In this document: in pieces, positions 30,661-41,741 of the stretch | Layout: each line of letters starts with the position of its first letter | Position numbering within the stretch: the first letter of the stretch is position 1 | Source of the DNA: Chrysogorgia sp. JL179-B06 | Lineage: Eukaryota; Cnidaria; Anthozoa; Scleralcyonacea; Chrysogorgiidae | Reading direction: 5' to 3' | NCBI GenBank assembly: GCA_035772405.1 | Contig: JAYKKM010000496.1 | Span: 62,001-126,000 of the forward strand | DNA: 64,000 nucleotides | Made by a program: the position numbers and the translations under genes | Notes under the pieces: generated by a model | What the model saw: only the letters and a program-made list of their open reading frames with translations | The model's database searches: none | Told to the model about the DNA's origin: nothing

Positions 30661-32575
30661 CAGCATGCACGTGCCGGCCACCACAACCTTTTATATCACT
30701 TATTTCTATCAGTTTTAATGGTTTCTCCTGATTTCATAAATGCCCCCCCTGCACTTAAAGATTCGTCTTTAACATGTACAATTGAAAGTATATAGAGTTG
30801 TCACTATAGATAGTGTTTTTCAAAAAGCTTAGCAGGGGTGAAGGTGGCATATACGGTATATGGTACCGAAATAGTTCTGTGTTCATGGAGTTCGAACGTT
30901 TCGAGTGAAGGTCATTTGCCAGTTAGAGAGCAAAACGGACGCGCTTTTAGAGTTTTTGATTTGCATTAAAATTAGCTACGCCAAGACGTGCAGTCATCAA
31001 CAATTGATTTTCTTACTGTTACGGTACGCTTAGAAGAACATAACGTTTAGTAACTAAGATACCATAAACATTGAATATAAACATCGAAAAAAAAAAAACA
31101 TTGGTTAAAATTTCATTTTAAAACATAATAAATGAGTTGAAAAAAAGATAGGTTGATTATATTCAAGCCAATTAAAGTGTCCATTTTCAAGAACTATAGT
31201 CTAAAACCTTGATCCTAACCTTAAACCTAACCCTAGCTAATCCTAACAATAATAATAATATCATTTATTTAATCACGATATAATTACAACACTGCCGAGC
31301 TGACGCTGATGGGGTCGTGAATCTATAGTTCTAGTATGAAATATATAAGAATGTATAAAAATGTATATGAAACGATTTAGAGTCTAAGTTCTAAAGTGAG
31401 TCTATAGTTCTAGTATAAAATATATAAGAATGTACAGAAATATATATGAAACGATTTAGAGTCTAAGACTAAGATGATATTAATAGTATATGAAGTCGCA
31501 GTTGTGTTTCCGATTAGGCACAATCATGGAATGTGGTCTAAATGGTTCTTAACATGTTTTTTGAACAAATTATGTCTCTTTTCTTGTATTGATTCGTCCA
31601 GGTTGTTCCAACCAAAAATAAAGACGAGACAAAACAGGAAGGTCCTTTTGTCGGAGGTAATGGTCCATGTCGTACTTCAGTTATTTGGTTTTGCAATTCA
31701 AATTTTATGGGCTACGTTTGAAGAAGAGCGAAGCAAAGCCGTTATAATGGCTACAACGACCTTTCTGTTTTGTCTTGATTTTTGGTTAGATTAGGATCAA
31801 CTATGGTTATGCTTAGTTCTTTAAAATGGGAACGTTCTTTTGAGCAATCACGTTTAGCTTTCTCCTAATGACAGACCGGATTCACAGTCTTGTAAACAAG
31901 CATATAGACATATAGTAACGTTCACACGCACATGAAATAAGCACAAGGGAAAAGGTGCATGCACACACGCTCGAATGTTTAAAACCCTGGTGACGACAAT
32001 AACCCTATACCAGTGCCTTCCTTATACACTGAAACCCCACTAGCTTGAACTTGGTTATCTCAACATCGCACAACCTCATGCATGAATACAAACTTAGAGT
32101 TGCTAATGCTAACCATATTTCTGGACTAAACTTAAACCAGAATTAAGATCCTCTTCAGAGTTTTAGAATGAAAATTAGAGTTGGTATATAACTTGTCGAT
32201 AGACTTATGAATAAGGACTGTGAATTAAGGCATTATCACGTCTTCCTGATCATCTCTTTGGGACAATCATCCATGTATCGTCTGTCTACTCCAAGCGCTC
32301 CATCGTTCACTACACTTGTCTAAGCAAAATCCGTATTGAAAAAAGTTGAAAACGGCAATCGTAATAACCAGTTATGAACGCCAAGTGCCAATTACCTATG
32401 AAACTGCTGCCGTCCCGCGAAATATTTTTTGCGATCATTTTACAACCCAAAATTTTACAGTATGGTTGCGAGCAGCGTGGTTTACAATATCTTAAAAGCC
32501 TGCACGACTTAATGTGTCATTCAAATAAAACAAATAAAGTCGAGTATTTTTTAAAAATAAACTGTTTTGTTTTAG
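30661..32575. other. intergenic, repeats only
   Basis: Holds a TAACCC-like patch at 31200-31245, a two-copy direct repeat at 31318-31465 (gaatctatagttctagtatg to gaaacgatttagagtctaa, unit about 75 bp), and an inverted repeat at 31594-31790 whose ends (gagacaaaacaggaaggtcc and its partner) match the element at 54642. No gene is supported. Confidence 0.5.
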
Positions 32576-35186
32576 ATGGAGATAATAAGGAAACGGCGGG
32601 CGTCAGCAGAGGTTGAACACTTAATGACTGCAGTTAAAACCGAATATGAATTTTTCGCAAGTTTCGACGCAATCTCAGAGTCTCCATTACCTGCGGCAAA
32701 ACGGCAAAGAAGCTTAAGTGATGCTTTGTTTAACTACAGCAGCAGGAAAGGAGACTCAATGGCGCCAAGCAAAACAATACATGGTGACAGAAATAGCTGG
32801 TGGGATGTTTGTCAAACGTTGTCAACCGAAACCATGTTAACAAAACCAGGGTCAAGCCTACCCTCTCCACCAGAGCTAAGATTAATCTCGTCCCTGCAGC
32901 AGCCTTCAGGACAAATCAAGTCTTCATCATGGTCAGTTACAAGAATTGGTTCTCCCAAATCCTTTCCATGCCATCATTCTTGGCCACCCGATTTTACGAC
33001 CCCAGTGGAGGACAGTCTGTCTCCCGCTGCATTGCGCTCAAGCGTACATAGTTCTCCCACCTACGCACAAGATGTTCGCTCAAGCAAAAACAACAGAGAA
33101 CACTTTGAAGACATATTCGATAAAATAACTCCCCAAACACAAGACGTATACGTGGAAATCCCGAAAGGAGCTCCTCGTTTGCAGGATGTCCCCGCAAGGA
33201 GATACAGCCTTGAGAAAGACGGAATTCAAATCATAACACCGCGTCAGCCAAGCGATGAAGATATGCCAATTAAACTGACCACAAGAATCACCTACGGGGG
33301 ACCCCCTAGTGAAACCTGGATCTATAATACGCCACCGAAATATGCGAAGAAAAGAAATACAATAAACAGAGATAAAGCTGGCGAGAGTCCGGTGAAAAAG
33401 CGATCACTTGACGGATCACTAATTCAAAGTCCAGCGAAGGAGCGGACTATGATTGTCGAGGAAACAACCAAGCCATCCATACGACAGCCGAGTGCAGCCG
33501 CATCGTCGATGCATTCAAAGCCTTCCAATCCGAGGTCACCAGTACTCGTCCAAGTGGATAATCACGTGGATAATCCGCCAACCAATGAAGGAGATGGAGT
33601 GATAACGTTGGGAACGAAGACTCGCCAAGAGAAAGAACAACACCCTAAACTGGATGACCACATTTTGCCGAATTACATAATCACCCGAGTGGGGAGTCTT
33701 CTTTGGCTTGACAAAGATATTGTCTATCCTATCAGCATTGAGGAAATTCAACGTCGAGTCAAAGATCCAGAGAACTTCTCTTTCCAAATGCTCATTGCCT
33801 ATGTGCGACACTCGAGAGCGAAAGGAAGACAATTTCTGAATTATTGGAAATGTCAACCGACTGGCAAAACATCAAATCCCAATGTTCTGTCGAAGCTGTG
33901 TGAAGCAGATACGAAGGCGTTGGTGGATGGAATACAGAGAGTGAATGAAGAATATTTTCCTGGTGAGAAGTTGGCACAAAACGCGGCTGAAAGCATTTTT
34001 AAAGATATCCGAAATGCTCCTGGAAATGGCGATGTTGCAGCTGGCGTACCTCAAGAGTTGCGAGAAAAGGTTGCGAGAATTGAAAAATCAAGGTGAAACA
34101 TGATCATCATCATCATCATCATAATTATCACTATCGTCATCATTATCAATAATGATGATCACCATCAATAACATCTTCACAATCACCGTCACCATTACCA
34201 CTACCACCACCATCACCGCCACCAACTTCGCCACCAGCCTGAATCGTCATCACCACAATCACCACCGACTCCACCGCAAGCACCACCGACTCCTCCATCA
34301 CCACCACCATTGCCGCGACCACCGACTCCATCACCATCGACATCTCACCACCATCGCGACCACCACCACCATTGCCGCGACCACTAACTCCACCACCTCC
34401 AACTTCACCACCGACACGCCACCATCAACATTGACATCCCCACCATCGCGACCATCACCACCATTGCCGCGACCACTAACTCCACCACCTCCAACTTCAC
34501 CACCGACACGCCACCATCAACATTGACATCCCCACCATCGCGACCATCACCACCATTGCCGCGACCACTAACTCCACCACCTCCAACTTCACCACCGACA
34601 CGCCACCATCAACATTGACATCCCCACCATCGCGACCATCACCACCATTGCCGCGACCACTAACTCCACCACCTCCAACTTCACCACCGACACGCCACCA
34701 TCAACATTGACATCCCCACCATCGCGACCATCACCACCATTGCCGCGACCACTAACTCCACCACCTCCAACTTCACCACCGACACGCCACCATCACCATT
34801 GACATCCCCACCATCGCGACCACCACCACCATTGCCGCGACCACCAACCCCGCCATCACCACCACCACCATTGCCGGGACCACCGACTACACCACCATCA
34901 TCAGCGTTACCATCATGCATGGTCACCAACCACAACTAGTCAAAATAAATAACTTATCCATTTCCTCAATAACAATCTCTTTCCTTTCAGATCCGTTTTT
35001 AAGACACTTGAGAAAACACTGTCAAGTACCCAAAACGACGAGAGGTTCCAGATGTTCAACATTGCATCGCACAATGCTGGTCTGGCCAATATTAAAAACA
35101 ACTTGAGATTCCTAGACGGCATTTTGGAAAAAATCCAAATTCACATCAACAGAGGACCGAGAAACGTCGCTTCGTTTATTGGTTAA
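32576..35186 (+). CDS. divergent AP-2-like transcription factor
   Basis: Two exons, 32576-34092 and 34991-35186, join in phase (AG|A) to about 570 residues. Residues about 365-560 resemble the AP-2 DNA-binding and helix-span-helix region: ISIEEIQRRVKDPENFSF aligns with the VAEVQRRLSPPE block, and MLIAYVRHSRAKGRQFL with the GGVLRRAKSKNG block. FQMFNIASHNAGLANIKNNL aligns with the C-terminal THFNLISHGFG block. The AP-2 motif around RRKAANVTLLTSLVEGEA is poorly kept, so DNA-binding specificity may differ. The N-terminal 360 residues are Ser/Pro/Thr-rich and basic, low in structure, with likely nuclear signals (KRRAS, AAKRQRS). ttttag directly precedes the ATG, so it may be an internal methionine after an upstream exon. 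AATAAA overlaps the stop codon. Confidence 0.68.
34100..34905. repeat. 92-bp minisatellite inside ACC-rich tract
   Basis: Fills nearly the whole intron of the AP-2-like gene. The phrase attgccgcgaccactaac recurs at 34371, 34463, 34555, 34647 and 34739, each 92 bp apart, with a partial sixth unit at 34831. Flanks are (atc)n and (acc)n. Since 92 is not a multiple of three and the region lies between good splice sites, it is not coding. Confidence 0.92.
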
Positions 35187-35383
35187 ATAAAACCAACACA
35201 ATGATTAAACAATTTTTCTTTATGCTTCGAAGAAAGGGTTTTTATATTTAGCTAAAGTTGGTTTACGATTCACACGAAGTTGATAATTGGGTGAATTATT
35301 TCTAAACAAGTCTGTTTACAGTTCAGAGGAAATTCTCTTCGTTTTTGCGTGTCCCTCATGGGTTGTTGTCAACCAACTTTAAA

Positions 35384-35868
35384 GTGCCCCTAACCTCAAA
35401 AATTTTTATTGTCTTATTTGGAAGAACTTTTAAAATGATAAAGTAACTTCTTTTGAAGATTTTCACTTCTTCGCTTTCGTTTTGAGATATATCAGTTTGT
35501 TTGATATGCAAATATCTGGAATTTCGTCAACATGCATAATGATTTATCAGAGAATGTTATATATCTTTGCGTTCATGAAATAAAAACAGTGTGTAAATAA
35601 CAAATATAACACGTGTGTGCGTTTCTCCCACAACACCAAACGTCTTGATTTTAAAGGATTTCGTTCGAGAATGAAAGAGATATACACATTTCTCCAATAA
35701 GTCATGATGCATGTGTGACGAAATTCCAGACACTTGCATATCAAACAAACTGATATATCTCAAAAAGAAAGCAAAGAAACGAAAATCTTCAAAAGAAGTT
35801 ACTTTATCATTTTAAAAGTTCTTCCAAATAAGACAATAAAAAATTTTGAGGTTAGGGGCACTTTAACA
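35384..35868. repeat. MITE family m1, copy 2 (complete)
   Basis: Arms of about 150 bp beginning aaagtgcccctaacctcaaa and ending ttttgaggttaggggcactt. Both sides have TTAA just outside AGTGCCCC (tttaaagtgc left, gcactttaac right), consistent with a TTAA target-site duplication as made by piggyBac- or Kolobok-type transposases. Confidence 0.85.
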
Positions 35869-36199
35869 GTGGAACTGATAAACATCAACGTGAAACTTTA
35901 GCTGGTAATATTAAACAATTTTTTTAACCGAGAAAGTGCCAAAGTCTAGCCCAGCACGTCAAGCGACGAGATCATCTCAACTTTAATGGATATATTCAAG
36001 GCAATCATGAATATTTTTTATCATGCTTGTAAAGAAGAATTTGGACCTCAATATTAAATCACACGAACTATTAGCTACCTTTAGAAACGAACTCCTTAAG
36101 TTACCATGTCCATATTAAGATTACTATTTAACCTACGTACCTTATTTGTAATATAATCATAATTAATCATTTACACATATATTCTTAATCCGTAATTTT

Positions 36200-36315
36200 G
36201 TAATACATGTACATATATCCTATATCTTATTTCTTTTTATATATTATATATTTCTCAAGAACCTTCTGAAAAACACTATTTGTGACGTTGGTTTTCCTGA
36301 ATAAATATTATTATC
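36200..36315 (+). repeat. retroelement 3' tail, family t, copy 2
   Basis: gaaaaacactatttgtgacg, ttggttttcctgaataaata then ttattatc parallel the tails at 15240 and 50860. Confidence 0.6.
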
Positions 36316-36650
36316 AATCAAGCATTAGTACATCATTCAATGAAAAACTCTCGAATCAGTGAGATGCATTTTTGAAATCCTTCTTATCACGAGTTGAGAT
36401 GCATATTTAACGTATGATATCAAATGGCTTTTGTTTTCATAACTGAAAATGCAATATTATTTCCGAAATTTTAATTTTGATAGTTTGTATATATATATAT
36501 TTATATATTTCAACGGAGCATGGTAGGATCAACTCCTTATAAGGAAGTAAAAAGTCGTTTTGGGTGATCCGTTTGAATAGAACAATATTTGGATAGAGCA
36601 ATATTTTCCCAAAGCGGGCATTGGCGATTTGTGATCCGACGAACTACATA
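36316..36650. other. intergenic, nothing recognised
   Basis: AT-rich, with a short (at)n run at 36490-36510. Confidence 0.35.
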
Positions 36651-36654
36651 GAGG

Positions 36655-36995
36655 TTTTTACGAAGGGTATATACGTTTGCGTAATATAATAGGTACGTGT
36701 GTTATGTATTTAGACTCGGTAATTCTAAATCTGTTTTCAGAATTGAAAACGGTTAAATATTGATCGAGATAACGTTCAAAGTATACGACGAAGCGGCCGG
36801 GCCGGCTGGCTGATTGCTGACTAATTTCTAAGTACATAAACCGTTTTTACGAAGGGTATGCACGTTCTCGTAATATAATAGATACGTATGTTATGTATTT
36901 AGATCGGTAATTCCAAATCTGTTTTCAGAATTGAATCGAATAAATATTGGCCGAGATAACGTTCAAAATCTACGTACGACGAACTAGCCTTTTGG
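36655..36995. repeat. two-copy tandem duplication, 189-bp offset
   Basis: tttttacgaagggtat starts at 36655 and again at 36844. About 145 bp of each copy match, through atctgttttcagaattgaa to gagataacgttcaaa. Confidence 0.85.
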
Positions 36996-36999
36996 GATT

Positions 37000-37364
37000 T
37001 GCTATCGGCAGACTACAAATACACGGTCTGGGCACTGGGCACTGGGGACCATGGATGGGGTAGTGGTAGAAAAGGCGAGCGAGGGGGTTATTGTAGCCTG
37101 CGTGGCAGGCGTTACGCTTGGGGGGCGCGCGGAATTGGGAGCGGATTCGTATTTCTAGTTAAATATCACGATTGTACTGGAAGAACATACTTGTTTGTCC
37201 TATATTTTTACATAAAGAGGAGGACATTAGGAGGGAAGGAAGTGAAGGAATAAAGGAAAGATGAAGGAATGATAAAAGTGAGAAACATAAAAGTGTTTGG
37301 CTACGAAATTGTGTAAGAGCTCTAACGGTGAAAAGCGTAACTCTCCGCCGAATGTGAAACCTAA
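37000..37364. other. intergenic, GC-richer patch
   Basis: A G-rich stretch at 37030-37150 (tggggaccatggatggggta) without recognisable coding content. Confidence 0.3.
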
Positions 37365-37450
37365 CTCTCTAACAAAGGACCTTCGCTCAAAACGTTAAAC
37401 CTCTTACACACTTATTTCGGCAGTAGACCAACCTTGGAAAGTATTCAATC
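37365..37450 (+). repeat. hammerhead-like family d, copy 3
   Basis: acaaaggaccttcgctcaaa, acgttaaacctc and the tail ggcagtagaccaaccttgga; core mutated (caaaac). Confidence 0.55.
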
Positions 37451-37929
37451 TGTATAATTTCTTAATTAAGACCAAACACCGTTATCATTAGAGATCCAAA
37501 AAATAATATTTCGATCTGTCTGTGTAATAGCGTAGAGTCTGGCTGGTATTAATAGCTCAAAAAGCGGACAAACAAACCAAATTTGACTCACAAATGATTG
37601 CAAATGAGCTATTTCTTTTGTTATGGCCGCAAGAATTATGGGTAAAAGCGGACAAACATCGGTACTGACGTCATCTCGACGGAGCGCTATTGCTGGCTAA
37701 AACACGATAAAAGCGAGAGACTATCAGACAGAACTATTTCTCCAGGTAATGAAATACACACATTTTAACACGAATTTAATAACAAAATTTCTAAAATTCC
37801 ATTTTTACATGAATACAGTTTCGTTCCCTGATAGTCTAATACAGAAACGTTAATTTGCAACACAAGATTCGTCAGGTTTAATTGATTATTTGATTACCAA
37901 GGTTGCAATGAGATTCACTAATGTTACAT

Positions 37930-38110
37930 TGTTCTATAATTATAATTGCAATTAATAACTTAATCAATTAATTTATAAATTAATTAATTTTTAAATTAAT
38001 TAACTGATTAATTTATTAATAATTAATTAATCAATTGCAAACATTTAATAATTTATAAATTAATTAATTAATTTATAAATTAGTTAATTAATTTTTAAAT
38101 TAATTAATTA
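37930..38110. repeat. (TTAATTAA/TTTATAAA) AT-only array
   Basis: Degenerate palindromic AT words (taattaattaatttataaa) for about 180 bp. Confidence 0.85.
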
Positions 38111-38599
38111 ATTAATTAAAATTTAATAATATAAAAATAACAATTAAAATTATTTAGCATTTTCTTCTTTTTACATAATAGCTACGGTTTTAAACCCTGG
38201 ATCTACTAAGTATCTAGGTATGTTATGATGATGATGATGGAAGTAGTACAGTACAAGACACTAATAGTACGTATGGGTCAGCGGTCAACTGCCATAAGAA
38301 TGGCGCGGGAAAATGGAGCTACTTAAGCGCTAAAGAAAAGATTGAGATTTCTTTTAATTTGTCTCGCAGTTTACGGGGACGCAATTTTCCTTCGTAAAAA
38401 TGTTCTTTGTCATCCTTATCATTCAAATTCAGAAAGATCCTAATTCTAAAACCAGTAATACAACCCTCTTCATAAACACTTTTAATGCTAACCCTAATTT
38501 TAATTTTAACACTAGCTAACCCCAACAAAGCAACTTCATTTTATGATATGACTATCGTTTTGAAACTTTTGCCTTTATTTCTGTGACTATCGTTGTTGA

Positions 38600-38990
38600 A
38601 AATTAGACTATTTCAAGCAACTGTAGAGACAGTTCTGTTATATGGTTGTGAATCGTGGACCTTATTGACTGGAGTTTCAGTTTAACAACTTGACGGCTGC
38701 TACACCAGATTACTTCGTACTATTTTAAACATTAGCTGGAAACAACATCTCACGAACGTCGAGCTGTACTCGGGTTTGCTTAAAATCACTGAACGCATCA
38801 AAGAAAGAAGATTACGATTCACTGGTCATTGCTATCGACGAAATGATGATCTTGTCTCAAGCCCTATTTTGAACTGTGAATAGAGGAAGGCCGGAAACCA
38901 CATTGGGTCTGGAGTTGGAAGATCTACACACGGTGATAACAGACAGGGAACAATTGTTAAAGATTGTACAAGCCAACTCTACTCGGCTCT
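38600..38990 (+). mobile_element. non-LTR retrotransposon remnant (C-terminal ORF2 region)
   Basis: Translates, with stops and slips, to segments such as VETVLLYGCESWTLL, DGCYTRLLRTILNISWKQHL and RLRFTGHCYRR. This is the conserved stretch downstream of the reverse transcriptase in many LINE families (typical LLYGSETWTLT ... YTRMLRAVLNVSW ... RRLRLAGHC). Internal stop codons show it is a dead fragment. It lies between the AP-2-like gene and the 3' end of VPS52. Confidence 0.75.
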
Positions 38991-39261
38991 AAAGCTGTTT
39001 GTTGTTTTTTCCAAAACCGATTTCGACAAGTGCGACGAATACATGCTCGAGTGGTCTCGATGGGAAATTGAGTGATGTCGATGGTTTTGCACGTGACTTC
39101 ATAGACGCCATATTGGTGTACCTCAACAATATAATTTTATATAACAATATAATTATATATCATCTTTTATTGGGTACTTGGTGTACACCACGTGTGCCTT
39201 GGGATCTGATCACGTGACTGAACATTATCTATAACAAGAATAAATATGAAAGCTGCTTAAG

Positions 39262-39375
39262 TTCTCAAAAGAACTGGATATAATATGAAAAGGAGAAATA
39301 AGAGAACTTCAATGTGTTGAAAAATACATGGACGACGTTTCGGACGATGTGTCCTTCTTCAAGTCAGACGGAGAA
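39262..39375. repeat. MITE family e, half copy
   Basis: One terminal arm (ggatataatatgaaaaggag to tgttgaaaaata) followed by the core region on the minus strand, cgtccgaaacgtcgtcc with gaagaaggacacat upstream; the second arm is missing. Confidence 0.7.
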
Positions 39376-39455
39376 ATTATCTATTATATCTAACCATTTA
39401 GTTTATGGTAAATAAGATTACCAAGATGCTGGAGTTACTTGCCTTCTTTCTCTCT

Positions 39456-41709
39456 TTAAAATGTCGTCTTGTGTTTTTTCACTTCAACCATAACATGGTG
39501 GATGTTAATCATCTCACTGCGAACAGATAACTTTTTAAACGGTGGTTGCGATAATACTTTTTGGAATCGATGGTAGTACTGTATGAGTTGAGTCAAGGCC
39601 GCCTGTTGGAAAGAAAGCAAAAGGAGATACGCAGTGCGTACATGGAGATTGACTTGTGGCCTGCAAATTGATTTGTGGAAGGTACAAGTAATATGTCCAC
39701 AATTTAAAACATGATACAAAGACATAAAAATTTAAATTGTTGGAAATTTGACAAGTAGTTGATGATGAACTATTTCTTCTACAATGTATAAACATCAATG
39801 TACCCTTTCGGATAGCTTTCGTTACCTTACGTCAAGTATTCGGCACCATCAATGTACCCTTTCGGATAGCTTTCGTTACTTTACGTCAAATATTCGGAAG
39901 CACCCGCGCATCCTATACCTGTAAAATAGCGGTTCCATTTTTGAGATTCGAGAAAGACCTCATTATGTCATGGTTGATAGCTTCAATGCCACGCTTCCAG
40001 TCAGTGGCAAAACCACGTACAAGTTGCGTCACGCGACCTAAAGAGAAGGAATCAAGAAAAGTCGTGCGGTTTATTGAATAACATTTGGAAAACCTATCCA
40101 ATACTCTAATTAGATTGATGTACTCGGGTGGCGAGTAGTGTTAGCATGAGTGGCGTGTGCTGTTAGAGTGCTGCCATTCACCGCTAAGTCAAGCCCTGGT
40201 GGAACGGGGTTAGTACTTGGATGGGTGACCATCTTGCTCGTGTTGATTCACGAGCTTGGAACTCATGTGAGTAGAGTTATTAGTTATTAGTTGATCTCAC
40301 CCGTGCTTTCAGGGTTTTCCACCGGGGCCTTTGCTCGAAATATTAGACCTCCTTCAACAGTACACCAACATTTTAGAGTCTTCAATTTGTATTTCTACAC
40401 TTTGATATCATATTTTAAAAACCTGTTCGAAGGTGAGACTTTTACGACAAAGATAATCCTGTATTTATACTTACGTTCGTCTACTTTCACGTATTGCCCT
40501 TGATTCTTTTCAAGTTCAGGTTCAACATCTTTTACAAATGTTATCATACCACCAAATCCTGGAGCCAGAATCTAAAACAAAGTACCATAGAAATAAGCCC
40601 AAGCTAAATGATAAACATTAATATAAATCAATAGATGTGTTGACTACTGCCGAAATCGTGTGTAGGAGGTCTAATGTTTCGTACGTGTAGTATAAAGACG
40701 TGGATTTAAAGTTGTTAGGTGGTAAACGAATATAGAGACTGACCTCTTCAACAAATTCTTGAATTCTGGCGCTCAGTAGTTGTTGAAAACTTTCAGTTTC
40801 TTGTGAGTCTTCCGAAGTACGTTCCTTGAAGAAAAAATATGATGATGATTGATTATGGATATTGATGTTGTTATTGATGATGATGATGATGATGATAATA
40901 ATGTTGTTGATGATGACGATGATGATGATAATGTTGATGTTGATAATGATTGTTGTTGTTGTTGATAATGGTTGTTGTTGATAATGGTTGTTGTTGATAA
41001 TGGTTGTTGTTGATAATGGTTGTTGTTGATAATGGTTGTTGTTGATAATGGTTGTCGTCGTCGTCGTCGTCGTCGTTGTTGTTGTTGTTGATGATGACAA
41101 TGATGATGACAATGATAACGATGATGACAATGATAACGATGATGACGATGACAATGATGATGACAATGATAACGAATCAGATGACGATGATGATGACGAT
41201 GACAATGACGACGACGATGATGATGACAATGATGATGATGACGATGATGACGATGATGACGATGATGACGATAACGATGATGACGATAACGATGATGATG
41301 ACGACGATGATGACGATAACGATGACGATGATGATGACAATGACAATGATACGATGATGACGATAACGACATGATGATGATCTCTTGTACTTACCATTAA
41401 TACTGCCAACATCATATCGTAATTATTAATAAGGAATATCAACTGTTCTTTACGATGTGGAAATTCCGCTGCCATCCTCAAGACAAATTTCTGAAGCTCC
41501 TCTTGTAAAGATGCCAGTAATTTGTTAACCTAGAGTAATATTTAGAAACAAAATGAAATATACTTGAAATATATTCTGCTTGTTTATTAAACTTACTAAA
41601 TAAAGAGTTGAGAAGTAACCTTTTCATCAGGAAAGCTTTCGTTCAAGCTGACAATCGCAGCGGAGAATTCAGCATATCTTCTGGTTATCTGGAAAAGTAC
41701 AACACGTTA

Positions 41710-41741
<32 letters not shown>

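Noticed and set aside
31474..31794. 106-codon plus-strand frame
   Set aside because: Mostly made of the inverted-repeat element at 31594-31790.
34146..34935. Thr/His/Pro-rich and Gly-rich frames
   Set aside because: Repeat-derived; the 92-bp period is out of frame and the region is an intron.
40618..41481. 287-codon frame and other Ser-, His- or Asp-rich frames
   Set aside because: The frame joins VPS52 exons 18 and 19 through the intronic GAT/GTT microsatellite; only the end parts (exon code) are real.
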